Shown here: positions 1 through 5,811 of the stretch, one piece after another
Position numbering within the stretch: position 1 is the first letter of the stretch
Layout of the letters: each line of letters starts with the position of its first letter
Source of the DNA: Planctomycetota bacterium
GTDB lineage: Bacteria > Planctomycetota > Phycisphaerae > UBA1845 > PWPN01
Direction of reading: 5' to 3'
DNA: 7,912 nucleotides
Assembly: GCA_016209665.1 (NCBI GenBank)
Contig: JACQVT010000639.1
Coordinates: forward strand, 1 to 7,912
Position numbers and translations under genes: made by a program
The notes under the pieces: generated by a model
The model's database searches: none
What the model saw: only the letters and a program-made list of their open reading frames with translations
What the model was told of the DNA's origin: nothing

Positions 1-497
1 AGGCCGATTTCGTCCTGTCGCTGGCCGGCCTGCTGGCCGAGTGCCCCCCCACCGAGGCCCGGCGGATCGGCCGCGAGCTGCGCTGCAGTAATGACGAGGC
101 AGCCGCCCTCGGGTGGCTGGTCGAGCACGTGGATTCGGTCGAGCACGCCGAAGTCCTGTGCCTGCCGGAGTTCAAGCGGCTGATCGCTCACCCGCGGTTC
201 GACGACCTGCTCGGCCTGCACCGGGCAGTCTGCATCGCCCGCGGTCTGTGCTGCGAGGCCAACGATGCTGCCCGCCGCCGCCGAGATTCCATCCCGGCCG
301 ACCAGATCGCCCCCCCACCGCTGGTGACCGGCGACGACCTGATCGCACTGGGCCTGGAGCCCGGCCCGCTGTTCGGCAAGGTGCTCGATGCGCTGTACGA
401 TGAACAGCTCGATAATCGGCTGACTGATCGGGAGCAGGCCCTAGAAAGAATGCGGCAGATTGTAATGGCGCCCCGCCGAGGCTCGACGGGAGAATAG
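1..497 (+). CDS. cca: CCA tRNA nucleotidyltransferase (C-terminal part, 5' truncated by window edge)
   Basis: The reading frame is open from the left edge (first full codon at base 3) to a TAG at 495-497, giving 164 visible residues. This is the C-terminal RNA-binding region of a class II nucleotidyltransferase. These enzymes add or repair the 3' CCA of tRNA in the cytoplasm; the related poly(A) polymerases add A tails. Two landmarks are visible: a helical segment beginning LRCSNDEAAAL, typical of the PolyA_pol RNA-binding domain, and a C-terminal block PLVTGDDLIALGLEPGPLFG followed by LDALYDEQLDNRLTDREQAL, which recurs at the end of bacterial CCA-adding enzymes. The catalytic head with its GSxxR and DxD motifs lies upstream, outside the window. 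The CCA and poly(A) activities cannot be separated from this part, so the symbol is the more likely of two. It ends 5 bases before the next gene, so the two are probably co-transcribed. Confidence 0.88.
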   Translation, partial: ADFVLSLAGLLAECPPTEARRIGRELRCSNDEAAALGWLVEHVDSVEHAEVLCLPEFKRLIAHPRFDDLLGLHRAVCIARGLCCEANDAARRRRDSIPADQIAPPPLVTGDDLIALGLEPGPLFGKVLDALYDEQLDNRLTDREQALERMRQIVMAPRRGSTGE

Positions 498-502
498 ACC
501 AC

Positions 503-937
503 GTGGAACCGTCTGAGCCGTTCACCAACTCAGGCTCCGATGGAAGCGGTCAGACCCCGCTCTGCCCAGGGTGCCTGGCCGAGTTGAGCCCGGGTGTTGA
601 CTTCTGCGGCACCTGTGGGATGCCGGTGAGTCCAGGGTCGGTGATCGAACCGCTCAAGCAGGTTCAGGCCACGGGATGGGCCTACCGCAGAGTGCTCCAC
701 GGGCGCCCATCACGGATCGTCCTGATCGGCATGTGGCTGATCATGGGTCCCATGGTCATCCTTCCTGCATTGGGCGTCTTCTACCAGGCTGACTGGAGTT
801 GGGATTGGAGTCCCGCAAGGTTGGAGGATCTGTTGGCAGAAGTCCTGTATAGTGGATTCGCCGTCCTGTATGCCATCATTCTGTACAAGGTCACGGCGAA
901 CTACTTCCGCTACCACTCACGGCAACGACCTCACTGA
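503..937 (+). CDS. Small zinc-ribbon membrane protein, function unknown
   Basis: This 144-residue protein begins at GTG 503, five bases after the preceding stop, with a GGGAG ribosome site at 488-492 (10-base spacing) inside the end of the upstream gene. Residues 21-38 form a zinc ribbon with two CxxC knuckles (C21/C24 and C35/C38) after a polar N-terminus. Two hydrophobic stretches follow, at about 71-93 and 112-132, and probably span the membrane. The tail is short and basic, ending RYHSRQRPH. The layout is that of the many small 'zinc-ribbon domain-containing' bacterial membrane proteins, whose roles are mostly unknown; I do not recognise the family. A sampled line of this gene is about 57% G+C, lower than the genes to the right. 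Its tight spacing suggests translation coupled to the nucleotidyltransferase, but no functional link is evident. Confidence 0.72.
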   Translation: MEPSEPFTNSGSDGSGQTPLCPGCLAELSPGVDFCGTCGMPVSPGSVIEPLKQVQATGWAYRRVLHGRPSRIVLIGMWLIMGPMVILPALGVFYQADWSWDWSPARLEDLLAEVLYSGFAVLYAIILYKVTANYFRYHSRQRPH

Positions 938-1009
938 CAAGTACTCACCGCTCGTCAGGGCCCCTCGGCGTCGACACTCCCCTCGTGAGCCTGCCACGAA
1001 TGGAGACGG

Positions 1010-1198
1010 TCAGGGGTCCGACGCAGGGCTCTGCCGGGGAGGACGGACAAGCCTATCTCGACGACTGACAATCCTTGAGGCGTGAGCGGTCTGTTCCTGA
1101 CGGAACCGCTCCGCCATTCGGCGGATGTCGCCGCCGCACTCCTCTGCGACGGCGGCACCGTACCGGCGAAGCTCCTCAACTACCGGGTCTCGTCTCAT
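1010..1198 (-). CDS. Small partner of the PIN protein, probable antitoxin
   Basis: This 62-residue protein lies directly downstream of the PIN-domain gene on the same strand, 21 bases after its stop. Its ATG (1198-1196) has a strong ribosome site, AAGGGAG at 1205-1211, six bases upstream, which argues that it is a real gene. The N-terminus, MRRDPVVEELRRYGAAVAEE, resembles small proteins with an N-terminal 'DPVVEEVR' signature that sit next to PIN-domain toxins in many bacteria. The first 45 residues should be helical and strongly charged (RRMAERFRQEQTAHASR); the last 15 are basic and proline-rich. The expected role is to bind and silence the PIN nuclease, and perhaps to repress their shared promoter. 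No DNA-binding fold can be assigned by eye. The antitoxin call rests on gene position and the N-terminal resemblance. Confidence 0.68.
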   Translation of the reverse strand: MRRDPVVEELRRYGAAVAEECGGDIRRMAERFRQEQTAHASRIVSRRDRLVRPPRQSPASDP

Positions 1199-1204
1199 CG
1201 CACG

Positions 1205-1211
1205 CTCCCTT
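1205..1211 (-). promoter_or_regulatory. Ribosome binding site of the small PIN partner
   Basis: Read on the minus strand this is AAGGGAG, six bases before the ATG at 1198, in the 21-base gap after the PIN stop codon. It fixes the start of the small gene. It also suggests that the second gene is translated strongly even though it comes second, as an antitoxin would need. Confidence 0.7.
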
Positions 1212-1219
1212 CTCGGCTG

Positions 1220-1690
1220 CTATTCCAGCATCAATTCCTCCGGCGTACAAATCACCGGCGTGGACAAGTGCAGACGCCGGTTGAGAATCTCGATATGAGT
1301 TCTCTTGCTGGCGTTGGCCAGATGCGCGAAATTCCAGGTGACGAGGTATTCCATTTCATGCACCGATGCCAGGGCCAGATGAAACGCGTCCCGGAGATCA
1401 TGACTGGGCATCGCCAGATTCTTGGCGTGGAACAACGCCGCCTCCTCCACCTCCTCGTCGACATCAAGCAACGCAAAGTCATCCACCAGCCTCAAACGTT
1501 CCGCTGCTCTCTTCGGATCCCCTTCCTTCAGCTCGTCCAGGACAACTTGTGAGATAAAAGCGCTGAATCGAGGTAGATCCTCCTCCCACCACTGCCGAGT
1601 CAACATGTGCCGAGCACGGATGATTGGGTCATCGCCCTGGGGTAGCCGGTAGCTGGGAACCGAAGAATCCAGGTAAACTGTCGGTTTCAT
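1220..1690 (-). CDS. PIN-domain protein, VapC-like toxin candidate
   Basis: This 156-residue protein has a PIN (PilT N-terminus) ribonuclease fold along its whole length. PIN toxins are Mg2+-dependent RNases that cut tRNA, rRNA or mRNA when free of antitoxin. Visible landmarks are the first strand MKPTVYLDSSVPSY with D8, the SQVVLDEL helix with E53, and the DLRDAFHLALA segment with D98 and D101. After these come TWNFAHLANA (118-127), where many PIN proteins have a fourth acidic residue, and the C-terminal TPVICTPEELM. A start at 1690 gives the family-typical N-terminus; an in-frame ATG at 1708 would add MVASVI and is less likely. The partner gene follows 21 bases downstream, so the toxin comes first, the reverse of the usual vapBC order. 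A sampled line is about 53% G+C, well below the flanking genes, which suggests acquisition by transfer. Confidence 0.88.
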   Translation of the reverse strand: MKPTVYLDSSVPSYRLPQGDDPIIRARHMLTRQWWEEDLPRFSAFISQVVLDELKEGDPKRAAERLRLVDDFALLDVDEEVEEAALFHAKNLAMPSHDLRDAFHLALASVHEMEYLVTWNFAHLANASKRTHIEILNRRLHLSTPVICTPEELMLE

Positions 1691-1744
1691 GATCACACTC
1701 GCTACCATCTGGCCTCTGTTCGGTCTCGCGGCGTTTCAACGTCC

Positions 1745-1774
1745 ATTGTACCGTATCTCAGCGATGCGTGACAG
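1745..1774 (-). promoter_or_regulatory. Candidate sigma-70-like promoter for the PIN pair
   Basis: On the minus strand, CTGTCA (plus 1769-1774; four of six matches to TTGACA) lies 18 bases before TACAAT (plus 1745-1750; five of six matches to TATAAT). Transcription would begin near 1738, leaving a leader of about 48 bases before the start at 1690. A GGTACC palindrome at 1775-1780 touches the -35 element and could be an operator for autoregulation, but that is speculative. Confidence 0.45.
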
Positions 1775-1860
1775 GGTACCTGCGTGGTGCCAACAGCCTT
1801 CACGTTCCTCTGGTGCGTCGGCGTTTCGGGGGTTTCCGTGCACCGTCTGGGCTGGTCGGT

Positions 1861-1866
1861 TATATT
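1861..1866 (+). promoter_or_regulatory. Possible -10 element before the oxidoreductase gene
   Basis: TATATT is an unusually AT-rich hexamer for this region and lies 33 bases before the ATG at 1900. No good -35 hexamer sits at the standard distance, so the call is weak. The 209-base gap from 1691 to 1899 separates divergent genes and must hold promoters in both directions. I see nothing else certain in it. Confidence 0.22.
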
Positions 1867-1899
1867 CGGGGGTTGGCTTCTTGAGGCAAAGGAGCGGCC

Positions 1900-3255
1900 A
1901 TGGGCAGCAGGGTCACACGGCGGCGTTTTTCGGCGGGGATGGCGGGGGGAGCCGTGGCAGTGGCGGGCCGGTCGGCGTTCGGGGCATTGGGCGCCAACGA
2001 GCGGGTCCGGCTGGGGATCATCGGGGTGGGCAACCGGGGCGACCAGTTGATCGACGCCTTCAAGCCGCACGCCGACGCCGAGGTCGTGGCCATCTGCGAC
2101 GTGTACGCCCCCTACCGCGAGTTCGCGGCCAAGAAGGTCGGGGGACAGCCGTTCCTGACCGGCGACTTCCGCGAGCTGGTGGGCCGCAAGGACCTCGACG
2201 CGGTCATCATCGCCACACCGGACCACTGGCACGCCCTGCCGTTCGTCCACGCCTGCGCGGCCGGCAAGCACGTCTACGTCGAGAAGCCCCTGTCGCTGGT
2301 GGTCAGCGAGGGCCGGGCGATGATCGAGGCGGCCAAGAAACACGACCGCGTGGTGCAGGTCGGCATCCACCGCCGGTCGGTGCCCTCGTGCCGCAAGGCG
2401 GTGGAGGCGATCCGGGGCGGCGCGATCGGCAAGATGACCGCCTGCCGGAGCTTTCACATCAGCAACGAGTGGCCGCTGGGCATCGGCAATCCGCCGGACA
2501 GCGCCCCCCCGCCGGGGCTGGACTGGGACATGTGGCTGGGGCCCGCGCCCAAGGTGCCCTATAACGAGAATCGCTGCTTCTACAAGTTCCGCTGGTTCCG
2601 CGAGTACTCCGGGGGCCAGATGACGAACTTTGGCACGCACTGGCTGGACCTGATCCAGTGGGCGATCGGGCAGGACGCCCCGCGGGGCGTGTTCGCGGTG
2701 GGTACGCGGGGGAACATCCCCGACAACCGCGGTGTGCCGGACACGATGGAGGCGGTGTGGGACTATCCTGACGGGACGATCGTCTCGTTCTCGCAGTACA
2801 ACGCCAACGCCTCACCCGGAGCGGCGAACAAGAGCTACGTGGAGTTTCGCGGCACGGAGGGTACGATGTTGCTGCAAGGGGATGGGATGGTCATCGTGCC
2901 CGAGGTGGTGCGGGGCGAGCCGCTGCCGGCCCTCGACCCGACGAACCGCAAGGGCAACCAGCGGCAGGCGGCCGCTACTCGCCCGGCCGGCGGCAAGCCC
3001 ATCAAGTTCCGCGGCAGCAGCAGCGACACCGTCCACCATGCCCGCAACTTCCTGGACTGCATCAAGACCAAGGGCGTGTGCAACTGCCCGATCGAGGCCG
3101 GCCATCGCTCGACGGCGGCCACGCTGATCGCCAACATCGCGGGCGACCGCAAGAAATACCTGGCCTGGGACGCAGAAAACGAGCGGTTCACCAACGACGA
3201 GGAGGCCAACAAGGCGTTGGCGTATGAGTATCGCGCCCCCTGGCAACTGGCGTAG
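1900..3255 (+). CDS. Tat-exported Gfo/Idh/MocA family oxidoreductase
   Basis: This 451-residue protein is complete and has a strong ribosome site, AAAGGAG at 1888-1894, five bases before the ATG. A twin-arginine signal occupies about residues 4-32: TRRRFSA (6-12), a short hydrophobic stretch, then an Ala-rich region near 26-32 where cleavage would fall. A Rossmann domain follows, with the nucleotide-binding GIIGVGNRG (GxGxxG at 42-47) and the family EKP motif at 128-130, whose lysine is normally catalytic. The C-terminal alpha/beta domain contains NFGTHWLD (243-250) with the likely active-site H247. Where inositol-dehydrogenase-type members have Asp four residues before this His, there is N243. 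Family members oxidise or reduce sugars, inositols and derivatives with NAD(P), or use bound NAD for glycoside cleavage. The substrate cannot be told here. Planctomycetota carry many such exported paralogues. Whether it shares a transcript with hpt, 105 bases downstream, is open. Confidence 0.95.
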   Translation: MGSRVTRRRFSAGMAGGAVAVAGRSAFGALGANERVRLGIIGVGNRGDQLIDAFKPHADAEVVAICDVYAPYREFAAKKVGGQPFLTGDFRELVGRKDLDAVIIATPDHWHALPFVHACAAGKHVYVEKPLSLVVSEGRAMIEAAKKHDRVVQVGIHRRSVPSCRKAVEAIRGGAIGKMTACRSFHISNEWPLGIGNPPDSAPPPGLDWDMWLGPAPKVPYNENRCFYKFRWFREYSGGQMTNFGTHWLDLIQWAIGQDAPRGVFAVGTRGNIPDNRGVPDTMEAVWDYPDGTIVSFSQYNANASPGAANKSYVEFRGTEGTMLLQGDGMVIVPEVVRGEPLPALDPTNRKGNQRQAAATRPAGGKPIKFRGSSSDTVHHARNFLDCIKTKGVCNCPIEAGHRSTAATLIANIAGDRKKYLAWDAENERFTNDEEANKALAYEYRAPWQLA

Positions 3256-3280
3256 AGCCCAGCCCAGAACCCTGAAACCC

Positions 3281-3299
3281 GACCGGCTGGAAGCCGGTC
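3281..3299. repeat. Short perfect palindrome downstream of the oxidoreductase gene
   Basis: An 8-bp stem, GACCGGCT paired with AGCCGGTC, closes over a three-base loop GGA, 26 bases after the stop at 3255. It has no following run of T, so it is not a standard intrinsic terminator. From memory, similar 'CCGGCT-loop-AGCCGG' elements are scattered between planctomycete genes. It differs in sequence from the larger repeat clusters at 3928-4030 and 6753-6830. It occurs once in this window. Confidence 0.5.
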
Positions 3300-3332
3300 C
3301 CACACGGGCTTGGGGATAGGCTCGTAGAGACA

Positions 3333-3351
3333 GCCGGACCAGCGGACCGGC
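3333..3351 (+). promoter_or_regulatory. Hairpin abutting the hpt start
   Basis: GCCGGACC (3333-3340), loop AGC, and GGACCGGC (3344-3351) form a seven-pair stem interrupted by one A-A mismatch. It ends nine bases before the hpt ATG. The only ribosome-site-like stretch, GGCGAG at 3349-3354, is partly inside the stem. Folding could therefore limit hpt translation. The structure is read by eye and its regulatory role is a guess. Confidence 0.35.
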
Positions 3352-3360
3352 GAGACTTCC

Positions 3361-3903
3361 ATGGACCACGACATTGACCGCATTCTGATCTCGCGTCACC
3401 GGATTGCCGAGCGGGTGATGGAGCTGGCGGCGGAGATCGCCCGGACGTATGCCGGCGACGTCGAGGCCGGCCTGACGCTGGTGACCATCCTCTCGGGGTC
3501 GCTGATCTTTCTGTCGGACCTGATCCGGTGCCTGCCGCTGCGGATGAAGATCGGCCTGATTACCGTCTCCAGCTACAAAGGGACTAAGCCCACGCCAGCG
3601 GCGATCCTCCAGCAACTGAACACCGACGTGACGGGCCGGCACGTGCTGCTGGTCGACGACATCCTCGACACCGGCGGGACACTGCGACTGGTCCGGGAGC
3701 AACTGGTGTCGGCCGGCCCCAAGAGCATCCGCACCTGCGTGCTGCTCCGTAAACCGAGTAAGGCTCCGCCGGACGTACCCGCCGACTTTGTCGGGTTTGA
3801 CATCGAAGACGTGTTCGTCGTGGGCTACGGATTGGATTTCAACGATCATTACCGCAACCTTCCGGATATTGCCGTCCTGCGGCCGGAGGTGTACGCTTCC
3901 TGA
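3361..3903 (+). CDS. hpt: Hypoxanthine (guanine) phosphoribosyltransferase
   Basis: This 180-residue protein has the usual length for bacterial Hpt. The cytoplasmic enzyme joins hypoxanthine or guanine to PRPP, giving IMP or GMP and pyrophosphate in purine salvage. The PRPP-binding signature LLVDDILDTGGTL is at 96-108, with the D99-D100 pair and the D103-TGGT phosphate loop. SSYKG at 70-74 is the flexible active-site loop. The base-binding end VGYGLDFNDHYRNLPDI lies at 154-170. The pyrophosphate loop usually reads LKGS but here is LSGS (44-47), so the common lysine is serine. The protein starts at ATG 3361 with only a weak ribosome site (GGCGAG), part of it in a hairpin. It lies between the oxidoreductase and a membrane protein, followed by a transporter and ribokinase, which fits a ribose and purine salvage neighbourhood. 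Confidence 0.95.
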   Translation: MDHDIDRILISRHRIAERVMELAAEIARTYAGDVEAGLTLVTILSGSLIFLSDLIRCLPLRMKIGLITVSSYKGTKPTPAAILQQLNTDVTGRHVLLVDDILDTGGTLRLVREQLVSAGPKSIRTCVLLRKPSKAPPDVPADFVGFDIEDVFVVGYGLDFNDHYRNLPDIAVLRPEVYAS

Positions 3904-3927
3904 CGTTGCACCTGACGCGTTTTGGGC

Positions 3928-4030
3928 GGCGGGCATCCTGCCCGCCTCAAGGCGGAAGGCGGGCAGGGATGCCCGCCAGGGCAGAGTGGCCAAAGCCCAA
4001 AGGCGGGCAGGGATGCCCGCCCCCCAAGAG
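3928..4030. repeat. Cluster of three REP/BIME-like palindromes
   Basis: Three copies of one palindromic unit fill the gap between hpt and the PH-domain gene. Each has the 8-bp stem GGCGGGCA / TGCCCGCC. Unit 1 (3928-3946) has loop TCC. Units 2 (3958-3977) and 3 (4002-4021) have loop GGGA and lie in the opposite orientation. Units 1 and 2 therefore form an inverted pair, as in a BIME. Unit 3 is followed by a C-run and AAGAG (to 4030), a flank also found beside the matching unit at 6804-6823. There is no T-run, so simple intrinsic termination is unlikely. Known roles of REP elements include mRNA end protection and gyrase or IHF binding; none can be assigned here. Confidence 0.8.
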
Positions 4031-4044
4031 GGCTCGCAGCCTGC

Positions 4045-4665
4045 ATGACCGGACTTGATCGGACAAACCGAGCAGCGGTGGCGGGCTGCACGCGGGCGGC
4101 GAGTGTTGATCCGCCCTTTACGGACGTGCACGGTGCCGGTGCGGGCGGGGTCTCGCGGTCGGACCTACTGCCGGCCCAACTGCTCGATGGGGACGAGATT
4201 GTCATCTTCGCGGTCAAGCCGTCGCTGTGGTTCGTGCTGTTCACGTCCGCCCGATGGCTGATCGCGATGGGCTTGGTCATCGTGGTGGTAGGCTGGCTTG
4301 GGGGGGTCCTGGGCGTGGACAAGGCGCTGGCGGTCAAGGCGGCGCTGGCCGTGGCGGGGGCTCGCCTGGGGTTCGCCCTGTTGCAGTGGGTATCACGGCT
4401 GTACGTGCTGACCAACCGGCGGATCATGCGGCTGAGGGGCATCTTCAACGTGGACCTGTTCGAGTGCCAGCTTGCCAAAATCCAGAACACGTACCTGACG
4501 CTGGCCTGGTACGAGCGGGTGACCGGCCTGGGGTCGATTTCGTTCGCCACTGCGGGTACGGGCGGGATCGAGGCCACCTGGGCCAACGTCAACAACCCGC
4601 TGGAGTTGCACGAGCGGGTCCGTTCGGCTATTCAGCGGGCGCAGAGACCCGGCAACAGTGTGTAG
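4045..4665 (+). CDS. Membrane PH-domain protein (bPH2/YdbS-like)
   Basis: With the start at ATG 4045 the protein has 206 residues. A polar N-terminal part (1-48) leads to LLDGDEIVIFAVKPS, the usual entry of bacterial PH-domain membrane proteins. Two hydrophobic segments follow, at about 66-90 and 95-116. The bacterial PH-like domain runs from about 118 to 198, marked by SRLYVLTNRRIMRLRGIFN, the ECQLAKIQNTYL strand and a terminal helix with PLELHERVRSAI. Such proteins probably sit in the inner membrane with the PH fold in the cytoplasm; their functions are largely unknown. The frame is open back to 3922, but that extension only translates the palindromic repeats. The ribosome site at 4045 is weak (GAGGG about 14 bases upstream), and GTG 4078 is an alternative start. 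The position between hpt and a transporter suggests shared transcription but no clear shared function. Confidence 0.83.
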   Translation: MTGLDRTNRAAVAGCTRAASVDPPFTDVHGAGAGGVSRSDLLPAQLLDGDEIVIFAVKPSLWFVLFTSARWLIAMGLVIVVVGWLGGVLGVDKALAVKAALAVAGARLGFALLQWVSRLYVLTNRRIMRLRGIFNVDLFECQLAKIQNTYLTLAWYERVTGLGSISFATAGTGGIEATWANVNNPLELHERVRSAIQRAQRPGNSV

Positions 4666-4719
4666 CCAGATCGTTTCCGATGATTCCTTCCTGTCGCCGT
4701 TGTCAAAGGGAGCTTCCGA

Positions 4720-5742
4720 ATGGTCATCGTCGAATCCTACGCCATCGCCGTCGTGCTGTGCGTGGTTACCATGTTGTGCTGGGGGTCGTGGGCGAACACC
4801 CAGAAGCTGGCCACCAAGGAATGGCGGTTCCAGCTTTTCTACTGGGACTACTGCATCGGCGTGCTGCTGCTGACCGTGCTGTTCGCGTTCACGCTCGGCA
4901 GCAGCGGGACGGTCGGTCGCGGCTTCCTGGACGACCTGCACCAAGCGTCGCCCAAGTTCCTCGGCTGGGCCTTGCTCGGCGGCGTCGTCTTCAACATCGC
5001 CAACATCCTGCTGGTCGCGGCCATCGACATTGCAGGTCTGGCGGTGGCATTTCCGGTCGGCATCGGTCTGGCCCTGATTCTTGGCGTGGTGACGAATTAC
5101 CTGCTGCGGCCCTCCGGCAATCCAGTCGTGCTGTTCCTGGGCGTGGCCGCAGTGACGGTGGCCATCGTCATTGATGCGGTTGCCTATCGCCGGCTGGTCG
5201 CCGGCGGCGGTGGACGGAAGACCACGCTCCAAGGGATCGTCCTGTCGGTGCTGTGCGGTTTGTTGATGAGCCAGTTCTATCAGTTTGTGGCGCGGTCCTT
5301 CCCCGAGGATCTGGTGAACGTCAACGACCCGGCTCTCGCGGGCATGTTGACGCCCTATACGGCGCTGGTGTTCTTCTCCCTGGGACTGTTCCTGTCCAGC
5401 TTCGTGTTCAATACCATCGTCATGCTCAAGCCGTTCCGCGGGGAACCGGTGCCGCTGGGCGACTACTTCAAGAGGGGCACCCCACGGCTGCACATCGTGG
5501 GCATCCTCGGTGGCATGATCTGGGGGGTGGGGATGTCGCTGAACATCGTCGCCTCGGGCAAGGCCGGTCCGGCGATCTCCTACGGCCTTGGCCAGGGGGC
5601 GACGATGGTCGCCGCCCTGTGGGGGGTGTTCGTCTGGCGGGAGTTCAAGACGGCCCCGAAGGGAACGAACAACCTGCTGGCGCTGATGTTCCTGTTTTTT
5701 GTCGTCGGACTGGGTCTGATCATCTACGCGCGGATCCCGTAG
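4720..5742 (+). CDS. DMT-superfamily transporter of the GRP/RhaT/ureide-permease type
   Basis: This 340-residue integral membrane protein has about ten hydrophobic helices, near 4-24, 38-58, 81-101, 105-127, 136-156, 169-190, 208-235, 257-277, 283-304 and 317-337. This fits the 10-TM sugar/nucleobase branch of the drug/metabolite transporter superfamily. Landmarks are TMLCWGSWANTQKL (17-30), FYWDY (40-44), FNIANILLVAAI (91-102) and AISYGLGQGA (285-294). These recall bacterial relatives of plant ureide permeases and of the GlcU/RhaT sugar carriers. These relatives import sugars, ureides or nucleobases by proton coupling. Ribokinase follows 69 bases downstream, which favours ribose or a ribose-containing compound, and hpt two genes upstream makes nucleosides or bases an alternative. 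The start is fixed by AAGGGAG at 4706-4712, seven bases before the ATG. The family is fairly sure; the substrate is inferred. Confidence 0.83.
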   Translation: MVIVESYAIAVVLCVVTMLCWGSWANTQKLATKEWRFQLFYWDYCIGVLLLTVLFAFTLGSSGTVGRGFLDDLHQASPKFLGWALLGGVVFNIANILLVAAIDIAGLAVAFPVGIGLALILGVVTNYLLRPSGNPVVLFLGVAAVTVAIVIDAVAYRRLVAGGGGRKTTLQGIVLSVLCGLLMSQFYQFVARSFPEDLVNVNDPALAGMLTPYTALVFFSLGLFLSSFVFNTIVMLKPFRGEPVPLGDYFKRGTPRLHIVGILGGMIWGVGMSLNIVASGKAGPAISYGLGQGATMVAALWGVFVWREFKTAPKGTNNLLALMFLFFVVGLGLIIYARIP

Positions 5743-5770
5743 CGGACGGTTTCTCCATGATTCGGCGGAA

Positions 5771-5790
5771 CCCCTCGCTTGCGCTCGGGG
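5771..5790. repeat. Short imperfect palindrome before rbsK
   Basis: CCCC and GGGG enclose an inner GC / GC pairing around TTGC, with two mismatched positions between. The element lies in the 69-base gap between the transporter and ribokinase genes. From memory it resembles a GC-rich intergenic element common in planctomycetes. It is unrelated in sequence to the other palindromes here and occurs once in the window. Confidence 0.35.
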
Positions 5791-5796
5791 CTCTGT

Positions 5797-5804
5797 AGGA
5801 AGGG
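5797..5804 (+). promoter_or_regulatory. Ribosome binding site that sets the rbsK start
   Basis: AGGAAGGG lies seven bases before ATG 5812. The frame is open further upstream to an ATG at 5779, but that start would place this site inside the gene and add residues (MRSGLCRKGNS) not found in ribokinases. The site therefore decides for 5812. Confidence 0.65.
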
Positions 5805-5811
5805 CAATTCA

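Noticed and set aside
1084..1111. Inverted repeat GAGCGGT / ACCGCTC inside the small PIN-partner gene
   Set aside because: It lies within coding sequence and is explained by codons for the charged helix. Nothing suggests a separate site.
3928..4021. Possible CRISPR array
   Set aside because: The three palindromic units alternate in orientation, the spacers are 11 and 24 bases, and no cas gene is present. This fits REP/BIME elements and not a CRISPR array.
3922..4044. Upstream extension of the PH-domain protein to an ATG at 3922
   Set aside because: The added 41 residues only translate the palindromic repeats, giving low-complexity Gly/Pro/Arg-rich sequence with no family resemblance. ATG 4045 is the first start after the repeats.
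2812..4131. Long open frame on the minus strand, about 439 codons
   Set aside because: It is antisense to the oxidoreductase and hpt, runs through the repeat cluster and shows no recognisable domain. Such frames are common opposite GC-rich genes.
4393..5493. Long open frame on the minus strand, about 366 codons
   Set aside because: It is antisense to the PH-domain and transporter genes, has a His/Gln/Arg-rich composition and no domain, and is explained by the codon bias of the plus-strand genes.
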